DNA of 64,000 nucleotides from an uncultured Oscillospiraceae bacterium (GCA_934589525.1 CAKTOB010000003.1:1-64000); one strand, 5' to 3'. Positions 1 through 8,094 are shown, counted from the stretch's first letter. Numbers and translations: made by a program. Notes: generated from the letters alone by a model not told the origin.

Positions 1-98
1 ACGCTTAAACAATTCCATTAATTGTCCAAGGTGTTATAGTTTGTCTTTACGTTATTCAATTTACAAGATGCAGCCGTCACCCAGCGGATGACTTCTTG

Positions 99-127
99 AT
101 TCTATCACGGAGCGTTTTATTTGTCAA
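99..127 (-). promoter_or_regulatory. Sigma-A promoter facing the left edge (proximal of a tandem pair)
   Basis: On the minus strand TTGACA and TAGAAT are separated by exactly 17 bp, with a TGA extension before the -10. It reads out of the window to the left. With the similar promoter at 191-219 it forms a tandem pair of the kind seen in front of stable-RNA operons. The transcribed gene lies outside the window. Confidence 0.7.
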
Positions 128-190
128 GAACTTTTTACATTCTTTTTCAAATTTCGACTTTTGCGCGTCGCCGCTCCGGAAAGCTTAGAT

Positions 191-219
191 ATACTATCAC
201 AGCGTTCTCACTTTGTCAA
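191..219 (-). promoter_or_regulatory. Sigma-A promoter facing the left edge (distal of a tandem pair)
   Basis: On the minus strand TTGACA, a 17-bp spacer and TAGTAT, again with TGTGA before the -10. It is 92 bp upstream of the second promoter and both share the words ACGCT and GTGATAG. Positions 1-235 hold no credible gene. Apart from these promoters nothing else was recognised there. Confidence 0.68.
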
Positions 220-235
220 TAGTTTTTTTAAACTT

Positions 236-271
236 TTTAAAAAGCCCGGCCTCCTTGGAAGAGGCCGGGCT
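236..271 (-). terminator. Rho-independent terminator of hpf
   Basis: An 11-bp GC-rich stem (AGCCCGGCCTC paired with GAGGCCGGGCT, loop of 7) is followed on the minus strand by a T tract. It begins about 19 nt past the hpf stop and ends that transcript before the outward-facing tandem promoters. Confidence 0.85.
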
Positions 272-289
272 CAAAAATGCTATCTGTCT

Positions 290-826
290 TTACTTGACGT
301 CATCGATCAGGCCATAGCCGCCATCGTTTCTGCGGTAGACCACGGCAAAGCACCCGCCGTTGTCCGCATCCCGGAAAGCAAAGAAATCGTGGTTCAGCAG
401 TTCCATCTGCAGCACAGCTTCTTCCCTGGTCATGGGGCACATATAGAAATGCTTTTCCTTCGTAATGGTGATCTTGCCCTCTTCCTGCTCCGGTACGAAC
501 GATGTGGTCTCAACGGTACGGCTGAACGCATCCTGGCGAAGACGGCGTGCCAAGCGGGTCTTATTCTTACGGATCTGACCTTCTATGGTTCCTACCGCCG
601 CATCGATGGAGGCGAACATATCAGAAGTGCTCTCACTGGCACGGAACCAGGTACCTGCTCCATGCACCGTAAGCTCTGCCTTATTCTGATTTTTCTCTAC
701 AGAAAATACGATGAGTGCCTCCGCGTCATCCTCAAAGTACCGAGCCAGCTTCATGACCTTTTTCTCGGCATAATCATGGACGTTGTCAGGCAGCTTCACT
801 TTCTTTTCACTGTACTGAAATTTCAT
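290..826 (-). CDS. hpf: Ribosome hibernation promoting factor, long form
   Basis: The 178-residue protein starts MKFQYSEKKVKLPDN and has the S30AE/RaiA fold at the N-terminus (about residues 1-100) and the C-terminal dimerisation domain typical of the long HPF of Firmicutes (conserved FYMCPMTREEAVLQMELL stretch near residue 130, then FFAFRDADNG and a YRRNDGGYGLI ending). Long HPF docks in the decoding site of 70S ribosomes and dimerises them to 100S particles in stationary phase. The start was set at 826 because AAAGGAGTT lies about 8 nt upstream. An in-frame extension to 907 crosses the promoter and has no ribosome site. Monocistronic, with its own promoter and terminator. Confidence 0.95.
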   Translation of the reverse strand: MKFQYSEKKVKLPDNVHDYAEKKVMKLARYFEDDAEALIVFSVEKNQNKAELTVHGAGTWFRASESTSDMFASIDAAVGTIEGQIRKNKTRLARRLRQDAFSRTVETTSFVPEQEEGKITITKEKHFYMCPMTREEAVLQMELLNHDFFAFRDADNGGCFAVVYRRNDGGYGLIDDVK

Positions 827-871
827 AATCGGCAACTCCTTTCGTATAACCGGTCCTTCCGGTGTATACAA

Positions 872-900
872 ACTATACCACGATTTACCGATTTCGACAA
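872..900 (-). promoter_or_regulatory. Promoter of hpf
   Basis: Minus-strand TTGTCG, 17 bp, TATAGT. The predicted start of transcription falls about 40 nt upstream of the hpf start codon. No stress-sigma motif is evident. Confidence 0.6.
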
Positions 901-903
901 GGG

Positions 904-1446
904 TCACTCCCCTGCTTTGTCATCCTCGTCCAGCAGCTCCGCCATGGTCAGATTATAAATATTCTCCGCCTTTCGCTCAAAGAGCTTGCTCAGCCGCACG
1001 GCCTGACGCTGGTTGGGGGCCAGAAGCTCCAGGGTCATCAGATTACCCACCTCGTCATCCAAGGCCATGATTACAGAAAAATCACCGTTTTCCCGGGGAA
1101 TGACCTGGGTCTTTACAAAGCTGGACCGGCGCTGGGCACGGTTGAAGCGGGATACCGCATTCTCTGCCTTGCACTTAACGGTATAGGCCACGGAGTCCTC
1201 CGTAAGGGCACCGTCGGCACGGCCCTTATCGGTGATCTCATAGGTCTGGTCCTCCAGCTCCCGCAGGTGACCGCTTTCTACCATTTCCGGTACCGCCGTG
1301 CAAATATCAAAATAGCTGAGGCACTCATCCTGGAAGCACAGCTCATAGAGCTGCTGAATGGTGATCGGATAGCTCACCCGTGCCATAACAAACAGCACCA
1401 GGACCTTGACGTCCATCATATCATGAATAAATCCCAATCTCTGCAT
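904..1446 (-). CDS. DUF4364 family protein
   Basis: A 180-residue soluble protein beginning MQRLGFIHDMMDVKVLVLF. It matches the DUF4364 family of Clostridia: an N-terminal winged-helix-like segment (VKVLVLFVMARVSYPITIQQLYELC, then a FDICTAVPEMVESGHL helix and a YEITDKGR wing) and a C-terminal alpha/beta domain. Function in the family is unknown. A transcription regulator is plausible from the wHTH-like half. The start at 1446 was chosen because AGAGGTG lies 6 nt upstream. The alternative GTG at 1455 sits inside that ribosome site. Divergent from dpaA. Confidence 0.82.
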   Translation of the reverse strand: MQRLGFIHDMMDVKVLVLFVMARVSYPITIQQLYELCFQDECLSYFDICTAVPEMVESGHLRELEDQTYEITDKGRADGALTEDSVAYTVKCKAENAVSRFNRAQRRSSFVKTQVIPRENGDFSVIMALDDEVGNLMTLELLAPNQRQAVRLSKLFERKAENIYNLTMAELLDEDDKAGE

Positions 1447-1466
1447 TTGCTTCACCTCTTGGTATC

Positions 1467-1494
1467 ATTATACGAAATCTTTGATAAAAATCAA
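1467..1494 (-). promoter_or_regulatory. Promoter of the DUF4364 gene
   Basis: Minus-strand TTGATT, 16 bp, TATAAT, ending about 20 nt before the start codon at 1446. Confidence 0.6.
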
Positions 1495-1495
1495 G

Positions 1496-1524
1496 CACCT
1501 GTTGTACCTCTTCCGCATATTTTG
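1496..1524 (+). promoter_or_regulatory. Possible sigma-K promoter of dpaAB
   Basis: CACC, a 16-bp spacer and CATATTTTG resemble the mother-cell sigma-K pattern (mACm, 16 bp, CATAnnnTA). The last position of the -10 does not fit. The spoVF operon of Bacillus subtilis is sigma-K controlled, which makes the reading plausible. No sigma-A promoter is evident in this gap on the plus strand. Confidence 0.4.
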
Positions 1525-1543
1525 GAGCAAAGGAGGAATCATC

Positions 1544-2281
1544 ATGCCAAAATTTTGGGCTTCGGGCACCACCCCGTCCCATAAAGCCGCCTGCAAGCTG
1601 CTGAAAGCAGAGGGATTTCAGCTGGCCAATGCGGCCTCCGGGGATCTGCAAGGCGTTTTTCTGGATGTTCCCAGCTTCCGTGGGTCTGGCATTACCCCCG
1701 GGACCCTTTCGGAGCTCCTGCCCAAGGGGTGCACCGTTATTGGCGGTGGGCTGTCTGCCCTGGAAGGGCAGGGGTATCCACTCATGGACCTTTTGGAAGA
1801 TCCGGACTTTACCGCTCAAAACGCGGACATCACCGCCCGCTGCGCCATTCGGCTGGCAATTGATCAGCTGGATGTGACTCTTCGGGGACTGCCGGTACTG
1901 ATTTTGGGCTGGGGCAGAATCGGGAAACTCTTGGGAAGGTATTTGCTGGCTCTGGATGCCCAGGTTTGCGTTTATGCCCGGAAGGAGGCGGACCGGGCCA
2001 TGCTCCGGGCGCTGGGGTATGGCACCATTGAAACCCCGCCGGAGGATGCCAGGCTCGACATGTTCCGGGTGATTTTCAACACCGCCCCCGCCCCCTTGCT
2101 CTCCGCATCCAAAACCGCTGGCCTGCCGGAGTGTCTTTTGCTGGACCTGGCCTCTGTACCTGGCCTTTCCGGAAGCCGGGTGATTCCGGCCAGGGGACTT
2201 CCGGGGCTTCTGGCTCCCGAAAGTGCCGGGGCTTTGATTGGACAGACCGTCATTCGACTGTGGAAGGAGAGATGCACATGA
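1544..2281 (+). CDS. dpaA: Dipicolinate synthase subunit A
   Basis: The 245-residue protein carries a Rossmann nucleotide-binding core (VLILGWGRIGKLLGRYLLAL near residues 123-142) followed by VYARKEADRAMLRALGYG, the pattern of the NAD(P)-dependent subunit of dipicolinate synthase (SpoVFA). With subunit B it converts 4-hydroxy-tetrahydrodipicolinate to dipicolinic acid, the Ca2+ chelator of the spore core. It is some 50 residues shorter than the B. subtilis protein, mainly at the N-terminus. AAAGGAGG lies 6-7 nt before the ATG at 1544. The stop overlaps the dpaB start (ATGA), so the two are translationally coupled. Confidence 0.9.
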   Translation: MPKFWASGTTPSHKAACKLLKAEGFQLANAASGDLQGVFLDVPSFRGSGITPGTLSELLPKGCTVIGGGLSALEGQGYPLMDLLEDPDFTAQNADITARCAIRLAIDQLDVTLRGLPVLILGWGRIGKLLGRYLLALDAQVCVYARKEADRAMLRALGYGTIETPPEDARLDMFRVIFNTAPAPLLSASKTAGLPECLLLDLASVPGLSGSRVIPARGLPGLLAPESAGALIGQTVIRLWKERCT

Positions 2282-2853
2282 ATATCGGCTTTGCCTTTTG
2301 CGGCTCTTTTTGTACATATGCCCAGGTTTTCCCTGTTTTTGAAGCACTTTCCAAAAGCCATCGGGTGATCCCGATTTTTTCCGCCGCCTCCGCCGCAACG
2401 GACAGTCGGTTTGGCCTTGCCAAGGATTTTATGGCACGGGCCGCCTCCATTACCGGTGTGACACCCCTGACTACTCTGGAGGAAGTGGAGCCCATCGGCC
2501 CTAAGGGGCTGCTGGACCTGCTGGTCATCGCCCCCTGCACCGGAAACACATTGGCAAAGCTTGCCCACTCCGTTGCGGACGGTCCCGTTACCATGGCCGC
2601 CAAAAGCCAGCTACGAAACGGGCGGCCCATCCTGCTGGCCCTCTCCACCAACGACGCTTTGGCCGGTGCCGCAGAGAACATCGGCAGGCTTCTGCCCAGG
2701 AAACACTATTATTTTGTGCCCTTCCGTCAGGACAACTGGGTGAAAAAGCCCACCTCCATGGTTGCGGAGTTTACTCTGATTCCCGCCGCCGCGGAAGCCG
2801 CTCTGGAAGGACGGCAGCTGCAGCCCCTGCTGCTGCCGGGAGAACCGGCATAA
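2278..2853 (+). CDS. dpaB: Dipicolinate synthase subunit B (flavoprotein)
   Basis: The 191-residue protein starts MNIGFAFCGSFCTY and has the HFCD-type flavoprotein fold shared with decarboxylases such as CoaC: an IAPCTGNTLAKLAHSVADGP segment and a PILLALSTNDALAGAAENIGRLL segment, both typical of SpoVFB. It partners DpaA in making spore dipicolinate. ATG 2278 is preferred over the in-frame ATG at 2272 because the AAGGAGA site is 8 nt from the former and only about 2 nt from the latter. A terminator follows directly. Confidence 0.92.
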   Translation: MNIGFAFCGSFCTYAQVFPVFEALSKSHRVIPIFSAASAATDSRFGLAKDFMARAASITGVTPLTTLEEVEPIGPKGLLDLLVIAPCTGNTLAKLAHSVADGPVTMAAKSQLRNGRPILLALSTNDALAGAAENIGRLLPRKHYYFVPFRQDNWVKKPTSMVAEFTLIPAAAEAALEGRQLQPLLLPGEPA

Positions 2854-2857
2854 CAGC

Positions 2858-2894
2858 GCACCCGGCTCTCGAAAAAGCCGGGTGCTGTTTTTTT
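2858..2894. terminator. Terminator of dpaAB (shared with convergent nadE)
   Basis: GCACCCGGCT pairs with AGCCGGGTGC around an 8-nt loop, then a run of seven T on the plus strand. The T run overlaps the nadE stop codon on the other strand, so the two convergent transcripts share this site. Confidence 0.85.
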
Positions 2895-4839
2895 ACAGTT
2901 TTTCAATTTCTCGGAGCCAAGCCGCGCCGCTGGCATCACTGGGCATACGCCAGTCGCCCCGGGGACTGAGGCAGACGGAGCCGACCTTCACGCCCTCCGG
3001 CAGGCAGCTGCGTTTGAACTGCTGGGTAAAGAACCGGCGATAGAAGGCCTTCATCCACTTTTGAATGGTCTGGGGTTCAAATTCCTCCCGGAAGGCCCGA
3101 CAGGCCAATGTGTAGATTTTTGTCGGAGAGAAGCCAAAACGCAGCATATAGTAGAGGAAGAAATCATGGAGGGCATAGGGGCCTACCAGGTCCTCCGTGT
3201 ATTGGCTGATTTTCCCGGAAGCATCCGGCGGCAGCAGCTCCGGGCTGATGGGGGTATCCAAAATGTCCTCCAGGACCTCCTTTGCCCGGGCGAAATGATC
3301 ATTTTCCGCAATGGAGTCAATCATCCAGCGGATCAGGGTCTTGGGAATGGATGCGTTGACGCCGTACATGCTCATATGGTCCCCATTGTAGGTACACCAG
3401 CCCAGCGCCAACTCGCTGAGGTCCCCGGTGCCGACGACGATGCCCCCTACCACACTGGCATAATCCATTAAAATCTGGGTCCGTTCCCGGGCCTGGGCGT
3501 TTTCATAGGTGCCGTTCAGAACGCTCTTGTCGTGGCCGATGTCCAGGAAGTGGCCGTCTACCGCCTGGCGGATATTGACTTCTTTTACGGAGATGCCCAA
3601 TTTTTCCATAAGGTCCAGAGAATTGCGATAGGTCCTGTCCGAGGTGCCGTAGCAGGGCATGGTAACGCCCCACACATCCGTTGCGGGACGACCCAGCTGG
3701 GTCATGGCCTCCACCGCCACCAGAAGGGCCAAGGTGGAATCCAACCCCCCAGAGATGCCCACCACTGCCTTGCAGCCCAGGATCTCCAACCGGCGGCGCA
3801 GTCCCGCCACCTGCATTTGGAAAATCTCCATGCAGCGTTCATGCCGGTCCTGATGGCCGGAGGGCACAAAGGGCAGTTTATTGACCCTAAACAGGCTGCC
3901 GTCAGAGCGCAGCGGCTCCCGGCTTCCCGGAATCAGTTTTTGGGCCAGCATGGGCGCAAAGGCCGCCGCATTATCGGAAAAAGTCTTGTTTTTCCGGCGG
4001 TCCGCCCGGATCTGCCCCAAATCGCAGTCCCGGACCAAAAGAGCCTCCGACACCATAGCCTCCTGGGTCTGGCCCAGCAACGTGCCATTTTGGGCGATCA
4101 GGCACTGTCCGGAGAAAATCAGGTCCTGGGTGCTCTCCCCCGTTCCCGCGGAGGCGTAGGCATAGATAGAGGATGTAGCGGCGGACTGATGCCTGATAAG
4201 GTTCTGGCGATAGGCCCGCTTTCCAATGGTCTCGTTGGAAGCGGAGAGATTCACGATCACCTCTGCACCGCTGAGGGCCAGAATGGAGGAAGGAGGCACC
4301 GGTGTCCACAGGTCCTCGCAGATCTCCACGCCAAGCTTCACTCCCTCCCCCAACAGGAACAGGGATTTGGCGGAAACAGGAGCCTGGATACGTCCACGGC
4401 TCGGCAGTTCCAAAACCGCCGTATCTGTACGAAGCTGGTTTCCGGAAGCAAACCAACGTTTTTCGTAAAATTCATTGTAATTGGGCAGGTAGGTCTTTGG
4501 AACCAGGCCCAACAGCTGTCCACCGGAAAGCACCGCTGCGCAGTTATATAGTTCCCCGTTTAATTGCAGCGGCAGGCCCACCACGGCGGTGACCCCGGGG
4601 CAGGACTGAGAGCAGTCCAGAAGCATTTCCAGGCCCTGCAGAACTCCCTCATAAAGGGTGGTCTGAAGAAACAGGTCCTGGCAGGTATACCCTGTTAAAC
4701 TCAGCTCCGGGAACACCAGGACATCCGTCTTTTTTTCGTCCGCAGTCTTTAGCATCGCCCAGTGGTGTTCCGCATTGCGGATCGGGTCCGCCAAATGCAG
4801 CGGAGGCACCGCACAGGCCACACGAATAAAATCCAGCAT
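2893..4839 (-). CDS. nadE: NAD+ synthase, glutamine-hydrolysing
   Basis: A 648-residue two-domain enzyme that amidates nicotinate adenine dinucleotide to NAD+ using ammonia from glutamine. The N-terminal nitrilase-fold glutaminase has Glu45 (FPELSLTGY), Lys115 (PKTYLPNY) and nucleophile Cys174 (GVEICEDLW). The C-terminal synthetase has the ATP P-loop ISGGLDST (363-368) and the GTGDLSELALGWCTYNGD region near 470. Length fits the long bacterial NadE. The ATG has GGAGTG about 9 nt upstream. Monocistronic, convergent with dpaAB, which sits downstream of it. Confidence 0.96.
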   Translation of the reverse strand: MLDFIRVACAVPPLHLADPIRNAEHHWAMLKTADEKKTDVLVFPELSLTGYTCQDLFLQTTLYEGVLQGLEMLLDCSQSCPGVTAVVGLPLQLNGELYNCAAVLSGGQLLGLVPKTYLPNYNEFYEKRWFASGNQLRTDTAVLELPSRGRIQAPVSAKSLFLLGEGVKLGVEICEDLWTPVPPSSILALSGAEVIVNLSASNETIGKRAYRQNLIRHQSAATSSIYAYASAGTGESTQDLIFSGQCLIAQNGTLLGQTQEAMVSEALLVRDCDLGQIRADRRKNKTFSDNAAAFAPMLAQKLIPGSREPLRSDGSLFRVNKLPFVPSGHQDRHERCMEIFQMQVAGLRRRLEILGCKAVVGISGGLDSTLALLVAVEAMTQLGRPATDVWGVTMPCYGTSDRTYRNSLDLMEKLGISVKEVNIRQAVDGHFLDIGHDKSVLNGTYENAQARERTQILMDYASVVGGIVVGTGDLSELALGWCTYNGDHMSMYGVNASIPKTLIRWMIDSIAENDHFARAKEVLEDILDTPISPELLPPDASGKISQYTEDLVGPYALHDFFLYYMLRFGFSPTKIYTLACRAFREEFEPQTIQKWMKAFYRRFFTQQFKRSCLPEGVKVGSVCLSPRGDWRMPSDASGAAWLREIEKL

Positions 4840-4891
4840 AATAGGACACTCCGTTCTCGTTTTATTTTCCTTAGTTTATCATGGATCGTAT

Positions 4892-4929
4892 CAAAAAACA
4901 ACAAGAGCGGCCTGTGAAAACCGCTCTTG
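4892..4929 (-). terminator. Terminator of metK
   Basis: CAAGAGCGG pairs with CCGCTCTTG around a 10-nt loop. On the minus strand it is followed by TTGTTTTTTG. It lies 25 nt past the metK stop. Confidence 0.8.
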
Positions 4930-4953
4930 TTTTCTGTTTTTTTCTAAGGCCGG

Positions 4954-6099
4954 TCAAATCCCTGCCAGCTTCCGCAGTTCCTCGGCAATGTCGGTTTCTT
5001 CCCAGGTCTTTCCGGGGACACCGAAATGGCCCTTGGCGGCGGTGGAGGAATAGATGGGCTTGCGCAAATCCAGCTTGCGGATGATCCCGGCGGGAGTCAT
5101 ATCGCAGACCTGACGCAGCAGCTCCGTCAGCCGTTCGTCAGAGACCTTGCCGGTGCCGTAGCTGTCCACCCGGACGGACACCGGCTCCGCCACGCCGATG
5201 GCATAGGCCAGCTGCACCTGCACCTGCTGGGCCAACCCCGCCGCCACCAGGTTCTTGGCCATATACCGGGCCATATAGGCGGCGCTGCGGTCAACCTTGG
5301 TGGGGTCTTTACCGGAGAAGGCACCGCCGCCGTGGGAGAAATAGCCGCCGTAGGTATCTACGATGATTTTCCGCCCCGTAAGGCCTGTATCGCCGTTGGG
5401 GCCGCCGATGACAAAGTTACCGGTGGGATTGATGAAAACATGGGGAACGTCCTCTTCCCGGAACCCATAGTCCCTTAAAACCGGGGCAATGACCTGTTCC
5501 CGCACATAGTCCCGCAGCTGCTCCATGGGGAAGGCCGCGCTGTGCATAATGGATACCACCACCGTATCCACCCCCACGACCTTTCCCTGATCGTCAAATT
5601 CCACTGTGACCTGGGTCTTTCCGTCGGGCCGCAGCAGCTCGTTTTCCTTGACGCACTGGGTCAGCTTGTTGCACAGAGCCCGGCTCAGGGCCGCAGGCAG
5701 GGGCATCAGCTCCGGGGTCTGGCTGCAAGCGCCGCCAAACATCATGCCCTGATCTCCGGCACCGCCCACCTGGTCGTTGGTGCCCAGGGCAATGTCCGCG
5801 GACTGGGTGTGAATGCGGCACTGGATCTCCACGGTGTCCGCGTCAAAGCCGTCACCGGGGTGGGTGTAGCCGATGGCACGAATGGCCTCACGGGCCACGG
5901 CCTCATAGTCCACCTTTGCCTTGGTGGTGATCTCGCCGCAGATCAGGCAGAAGTCCGTGGTGACCATGGTCTCACAGGCCACCCGGGAGCCGGGGTCCTG
6001 GGCAAGGCAGGCATCCAGAATGGCATCGGAGATGGAGTCCGCCACCTTATCCGGGTGGCCGTTGGTAACGCATTCAGAGGTGAATAATCTTTTTTCCAT
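4954..6099 (-). CDS. metK: S-adenosylmethionine synthetase
   Basis: The 381-residue protein makes SAM from methionine and ATP. It has the three-domain MetK architecture with the signature [16 protein letters not shown] (His about 15), the [10 protein letters not shown] loop (about 116-125) and the [19 protein letters not shown] phosphate-binding loop (about 260-280). The start at 6099 follows AAAGGAAA. The longer reading frame to 6192 runs backward through the riboswitch terminator and is not coding. It is under SAM feedback control through the S-box leader at 6135-6275. Confidence 0.97.
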   Translation of the reverse strand: MEKRLFTSECVTNGHPDKVADSISDAILDACLAQDPGSRVACETMVTTDFCLICGEITTKAKVDYEAVAREAIRAIGYTHPGDGFDADTVEIQCRIHTQSADIALGTNDQVGGAGDQGMMFGGACSQTPELMPLPAALSRALCNKLTQCVKENELLRPDGKTQVTVEFDDQGKVVGVDTVVVSIMHSAAFPMEQLRDYVREQVIAPVLRDYGFREEDVPHVFINPTGNFVIGGPNGDTGLTGRKIIVDTYGGYFSHGGGAFSGKDPTKVDRSAAYMARYMAKNLVAAGLAQQVQVQLAYAIGVAEPVSVRVDSYGTGKVSDERLTELLRQVCDMTPAGIIRKLDLRKPIYSSTAAKGHFGVPGKTWEETDIAEELRKLAGI

Positions 6100-6134
6100 T
6101 TTTGTTTTCCTTTCTTTCCGGTTCTGTTTTGGAT

Positions 6135-6275
6135 AAAGAAAAACCGCACACCGAAGACCCGATGTGCGAAAAAGCGTAAATCGAATCCTCATCTTTCGTC
6201 TGCCGCCGGATTTGGCACCTTGATAAACAGGTTGCCGGGTTTCATCGGGCCGTTCCCTCCACCACTCTTGATAAG
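6135..6275 (-). promoter_or_regulatory. SAM-I riboswitch (S-box) with transcription terminator
   Basis: Read on the minus strand the leader opens CTTATCAAGAG, then GGTGGAGGGA, GGCCCGATGAAACCCGGCAA and a GGTGCCAAATCC block, which are the conserved core elements of the SAM-I aptamer. It ends in a hairpin (CGCACATC with GGTGTGCG, complement of 6144-6167) plus a T run (complement of 6135-6143), the SAM-stabilised terminator. When SAM is plentiful metK transcription should stop here. Confidence 0.96.
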
Positions 6276-6297
6276 GCTTTGTATGCAGTTTTCCAGT

Positions 6298-6326
6298 ATT
6301 CTACAAAGGTTTTGAAAAAATGTCAA
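6298..6326 (-). promoter_or_regulatory. Promoter of the SAM riboswitch-metK unit
   Basis: Minus-strand TTGACA, 17 bp, TAGAAT. Its start site lies just ahead of the aptamer, which confirms the direction of the leader. Confidence 0.85.
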
Positions 6327-6367
6327 GAGGTTTTTCTCCACGCGGGTCAAAGTTAACATTTCGGCCA

Positions 6368-6396
6368 TAGACAAACGGTTCATTCCCTGTTAAAAT
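6368..6396 (+). promoter_or_regulatory. Promoter of the rhomboid-like gene
   Basis: TAGACA, 17 bp, TAAAAT, ending 30 nt before the TTG start at 6426. It is back to back with the metK promoter. Confidence 0.55.
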
Positions 6397-6425
6397 AGGC
6401 ACAAACACCGAAGGAGTTGACCCTA

Positions 6426-7280
6426 TTGAAAAACTGGCGAAGAAATTTTGAGCGGTTCTGCTACCGCAACCGGGGAAAAGGGATTCCCAACCTGATGCTG
6501 TATATCGTGCTGGGCAATGCCGTTGTCTACCTGATCAGCGCCATGGCCGGAAACTATACCCTGTACTATCTTTTGCGGTTTAACCGGACCGCCATCCTCC
6601 AGGGCCAGGTTTGGCGGCTCATTACCTATCCCCTGACCCTGATGAACAGCAACATTCTCTTTATGCTGATTTCTCTTTTGTGCTATTATTCCCTGGGCAG
6701 CGCCATGGAGCGGCTGTGGGGCACTTTCAAATTCAACCTGTTCTATTTTTCCGGCGTTCTTCTGATGGACCTTTACGGAATGATTTTTGGGTGCAACGCA
6801 GATGTCTATTATCTCAATATGAGCCTGTTCCTGGGATTTGCCACGCTGTATCCCCAGTCGGGCTTTCTGCTGTTCTTTATCATTCCCGTAAAAGCCTGGG
6901 TGTTTGCCCTGTTTGACCTGGCGGTCATCTTTATCGGCCTGTTTCAAACGCCCTTTACCGCCTACAATCTCTTCCCCTTGGTGGCCCTGGGGAATTACTT
7001 CCTGTTCTTTGGAAAGGACGTATTGAATGTCGTGCCCCTTTCCTGGCAGAACAAGCTGCGAAAGCTCTTCCGCAAAGCCCCCAAGCAGCCCAAGGTCATT
7101 CAGTTCCATGGAAACCAGCAGCCCAAGAAAGCGGATAAACCAGCCTATACCCACAAATGCACCGTCTGCGGCCGGACCGATGTGTCGGACCCAGAGCTGG
7201 AGTTCCGGTACTGCTCCAAGTGCAACGGCTATTACTGCTATTGTGAGGACCACATCAATAACCACACGCACATCCAGTAA
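6426..7280 (+). CDS. Rhomboid-fold membrane protein with C-terminal zinc ribbon, probably not a protease
   Basis: The 284-residue protein has about six membrane segments from residue 22 to 200, a basic linker, then a Cys-rich tail (CTVCGRTD, 15 residues, YCSKCNGYYCYCEDH). The N-terminal layout, with QGQVWRLITYPL after the first segment and a long first loop, matches the rhomboid superfamily. Where active rhomboids have GxSG, this one reads LGFATLYPQSG with no serine in that motif. A proteolytically dead, derlin-like member is the best guess. The start is TTG 6426, 9 nt after AAGGAG. The TTG at 6417 abuts the ribosome site. Confidence 0.72.
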   Translation: MKNWRRNFERFCYRNRGKGIPNLMLYIVLGNAVVYLISAMAGNYTLYYLLRFNRTAILQGQVWRLITYPLTLMNSNILFMLISLLCYYSLGSAMERLWGTFKFNLFYFSGVLLMDLYGMIFGCNADVYYLNMSLFLGFATLYPQSGFLLFFIIPVKAWVFALFDLAVIFIGLFQTPFTAYNLFPLVALGNYFLFFGKDVLNVVPLSWQNKLRKLFRKAPKQPKVIQFHGNQQPKKADKPAYTHKCTVCGRTDVSDPELEFRYCSKCNGYYCYCEDHINNHTHIQ

Positions 7281-7346
7281 ACTTTCAAAAAGCACGGGGA
7301 TGCTGCCGTCATCCGCGTTGGAATCTTGGAAACGGCACAAGCGCTA

Positions 7347-7379
7347 CAAAGGGGGCAGCAATTCTTTGCCGCCCCCTTG
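7347..7379 (+). terminator. Weak terminator-like hairpin after the rhomboid-like gene
   Basis: AAGGGGGC pairs with GCCCCCTT around a 14-nt loop that can itself pair GCAA with TTGC. The downstream tract TGTTAT is poor in T, so termination may be partial. The rest of 7281-7456 shows nothing else recognisable. Confidence 0.45.
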
Positions 7380-7456
7380 TTATATGATCAGGATGTTCTG
7401 TTTGTCCATGGGGCGCATAGGATGTGCTATCCTACGATCGCTTAGAGGTGGTACTT

Positions 7457-8056
7457 ATGGAATATCCAACAAATCAGGTCATTTTACGAGGAAGTCTTTT
7501 GGAAATACCCCTGTTTTCCCATGAAAGCCAGGGGCAGAAGTTTTACAAGCTCTTTTTGCGGGTCCCCCGGCTGTCCGGGACCGTGGATACCCTGCCGGTG
7601 ATTTTAAGGGAGCGGCTGTATCGGGAGGCGGACCTGACCGGCGGTGAAAACATCACCGTTTCCGGCAGCATCCGCTCTCACAATCTGCACACGCCCCAAG
7701 GACGGCGGCTTCTGATTTTTCTCTTTGCGGACACGCTTTTGGCGGAAAACGGCCCGGCCCTGAATGAAGTCACCCTCTGCGGCAATCTTTGCCGGGAACC
7801 GAACTATCGGCGGACCCCTTTGGGCCGGGAAATCTGCGATGTCATGCTGGCGGTGCCCCGACCCTCCGGGAAGGCGGACTATCTTCCCTGCATTCTCTGG
7901 GGCTCTCTGGCCCAAAAGGGGTCTTTGTGCCATGTGGGCAACCGGCTGGGGCTGGAGGGACGGCTGCAAAGCAGAATTTACACCAAGCTCACCCCGGAAG
8001 GTGCCCAGGAACGGACAGCCTACGAAATTTCTGCTCTGACTGCGGAAACGGAATAA
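7457..8056 (+). CDS. Single-stranded DNA-binding-like protein with two OB folds
   Basis: The 199-residue protein contains two tandem OB-fold halves. The first runs from NQVILRGSLLEIPLFSHE (about residues 5-90), the second from NEVTLCGNLCREPNYRRTPLGREIC (about 104-190). The second half has the SSB hallmark of N-x-V-x-L-x-G-N-L followed by R-x-T-P-x-G. It lacks the long acidic tail (D-D-D-I-P-F) through which ordinary SSB recruits partners, so it is more likely an accessory SSB than the replicative one. AGAGGTGG lies 7 nt before the ATG. The next gene is endonuclease III. Confidence 0.7.
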   Translation: MEYPTNQVILRGSLLEIPLFSHESQGQKFYKLFLRVPRLSGTVDTLPVILRERLYREADLTGGENITVSGSIRSHNLHTPQGRRLLIFLFADTLLAENGPALNEVTLCGNLCREPNYRRTPLGREICDVMLAVPRPSGKADYLPCILWGSLAQKGSLCHVGNRLGLEGRLQSRIYTKLTPEGAQERTAYEISALTAETE

Positions 8057-8065
8057 CTTCCCGCA

Positions 8066-8094
8066 TTGCAAAAGCCTGCTTTCTGTGCTATTCT
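8066..8094 (+). promoter_or_regulatory. Promoter of nth
   Basis: TTGCAA, 17 bp, TATTCT in the 94-nt gap between the SSB-like gene and nth. Confidence 0.5.

Noticed and set aside
6189..6383. 64-codon minus-strand frame between metK and its promoter
   Set aside because: It is the translation of the SAM riboswitch aptamer and overlaps the promoter. It is not coding.
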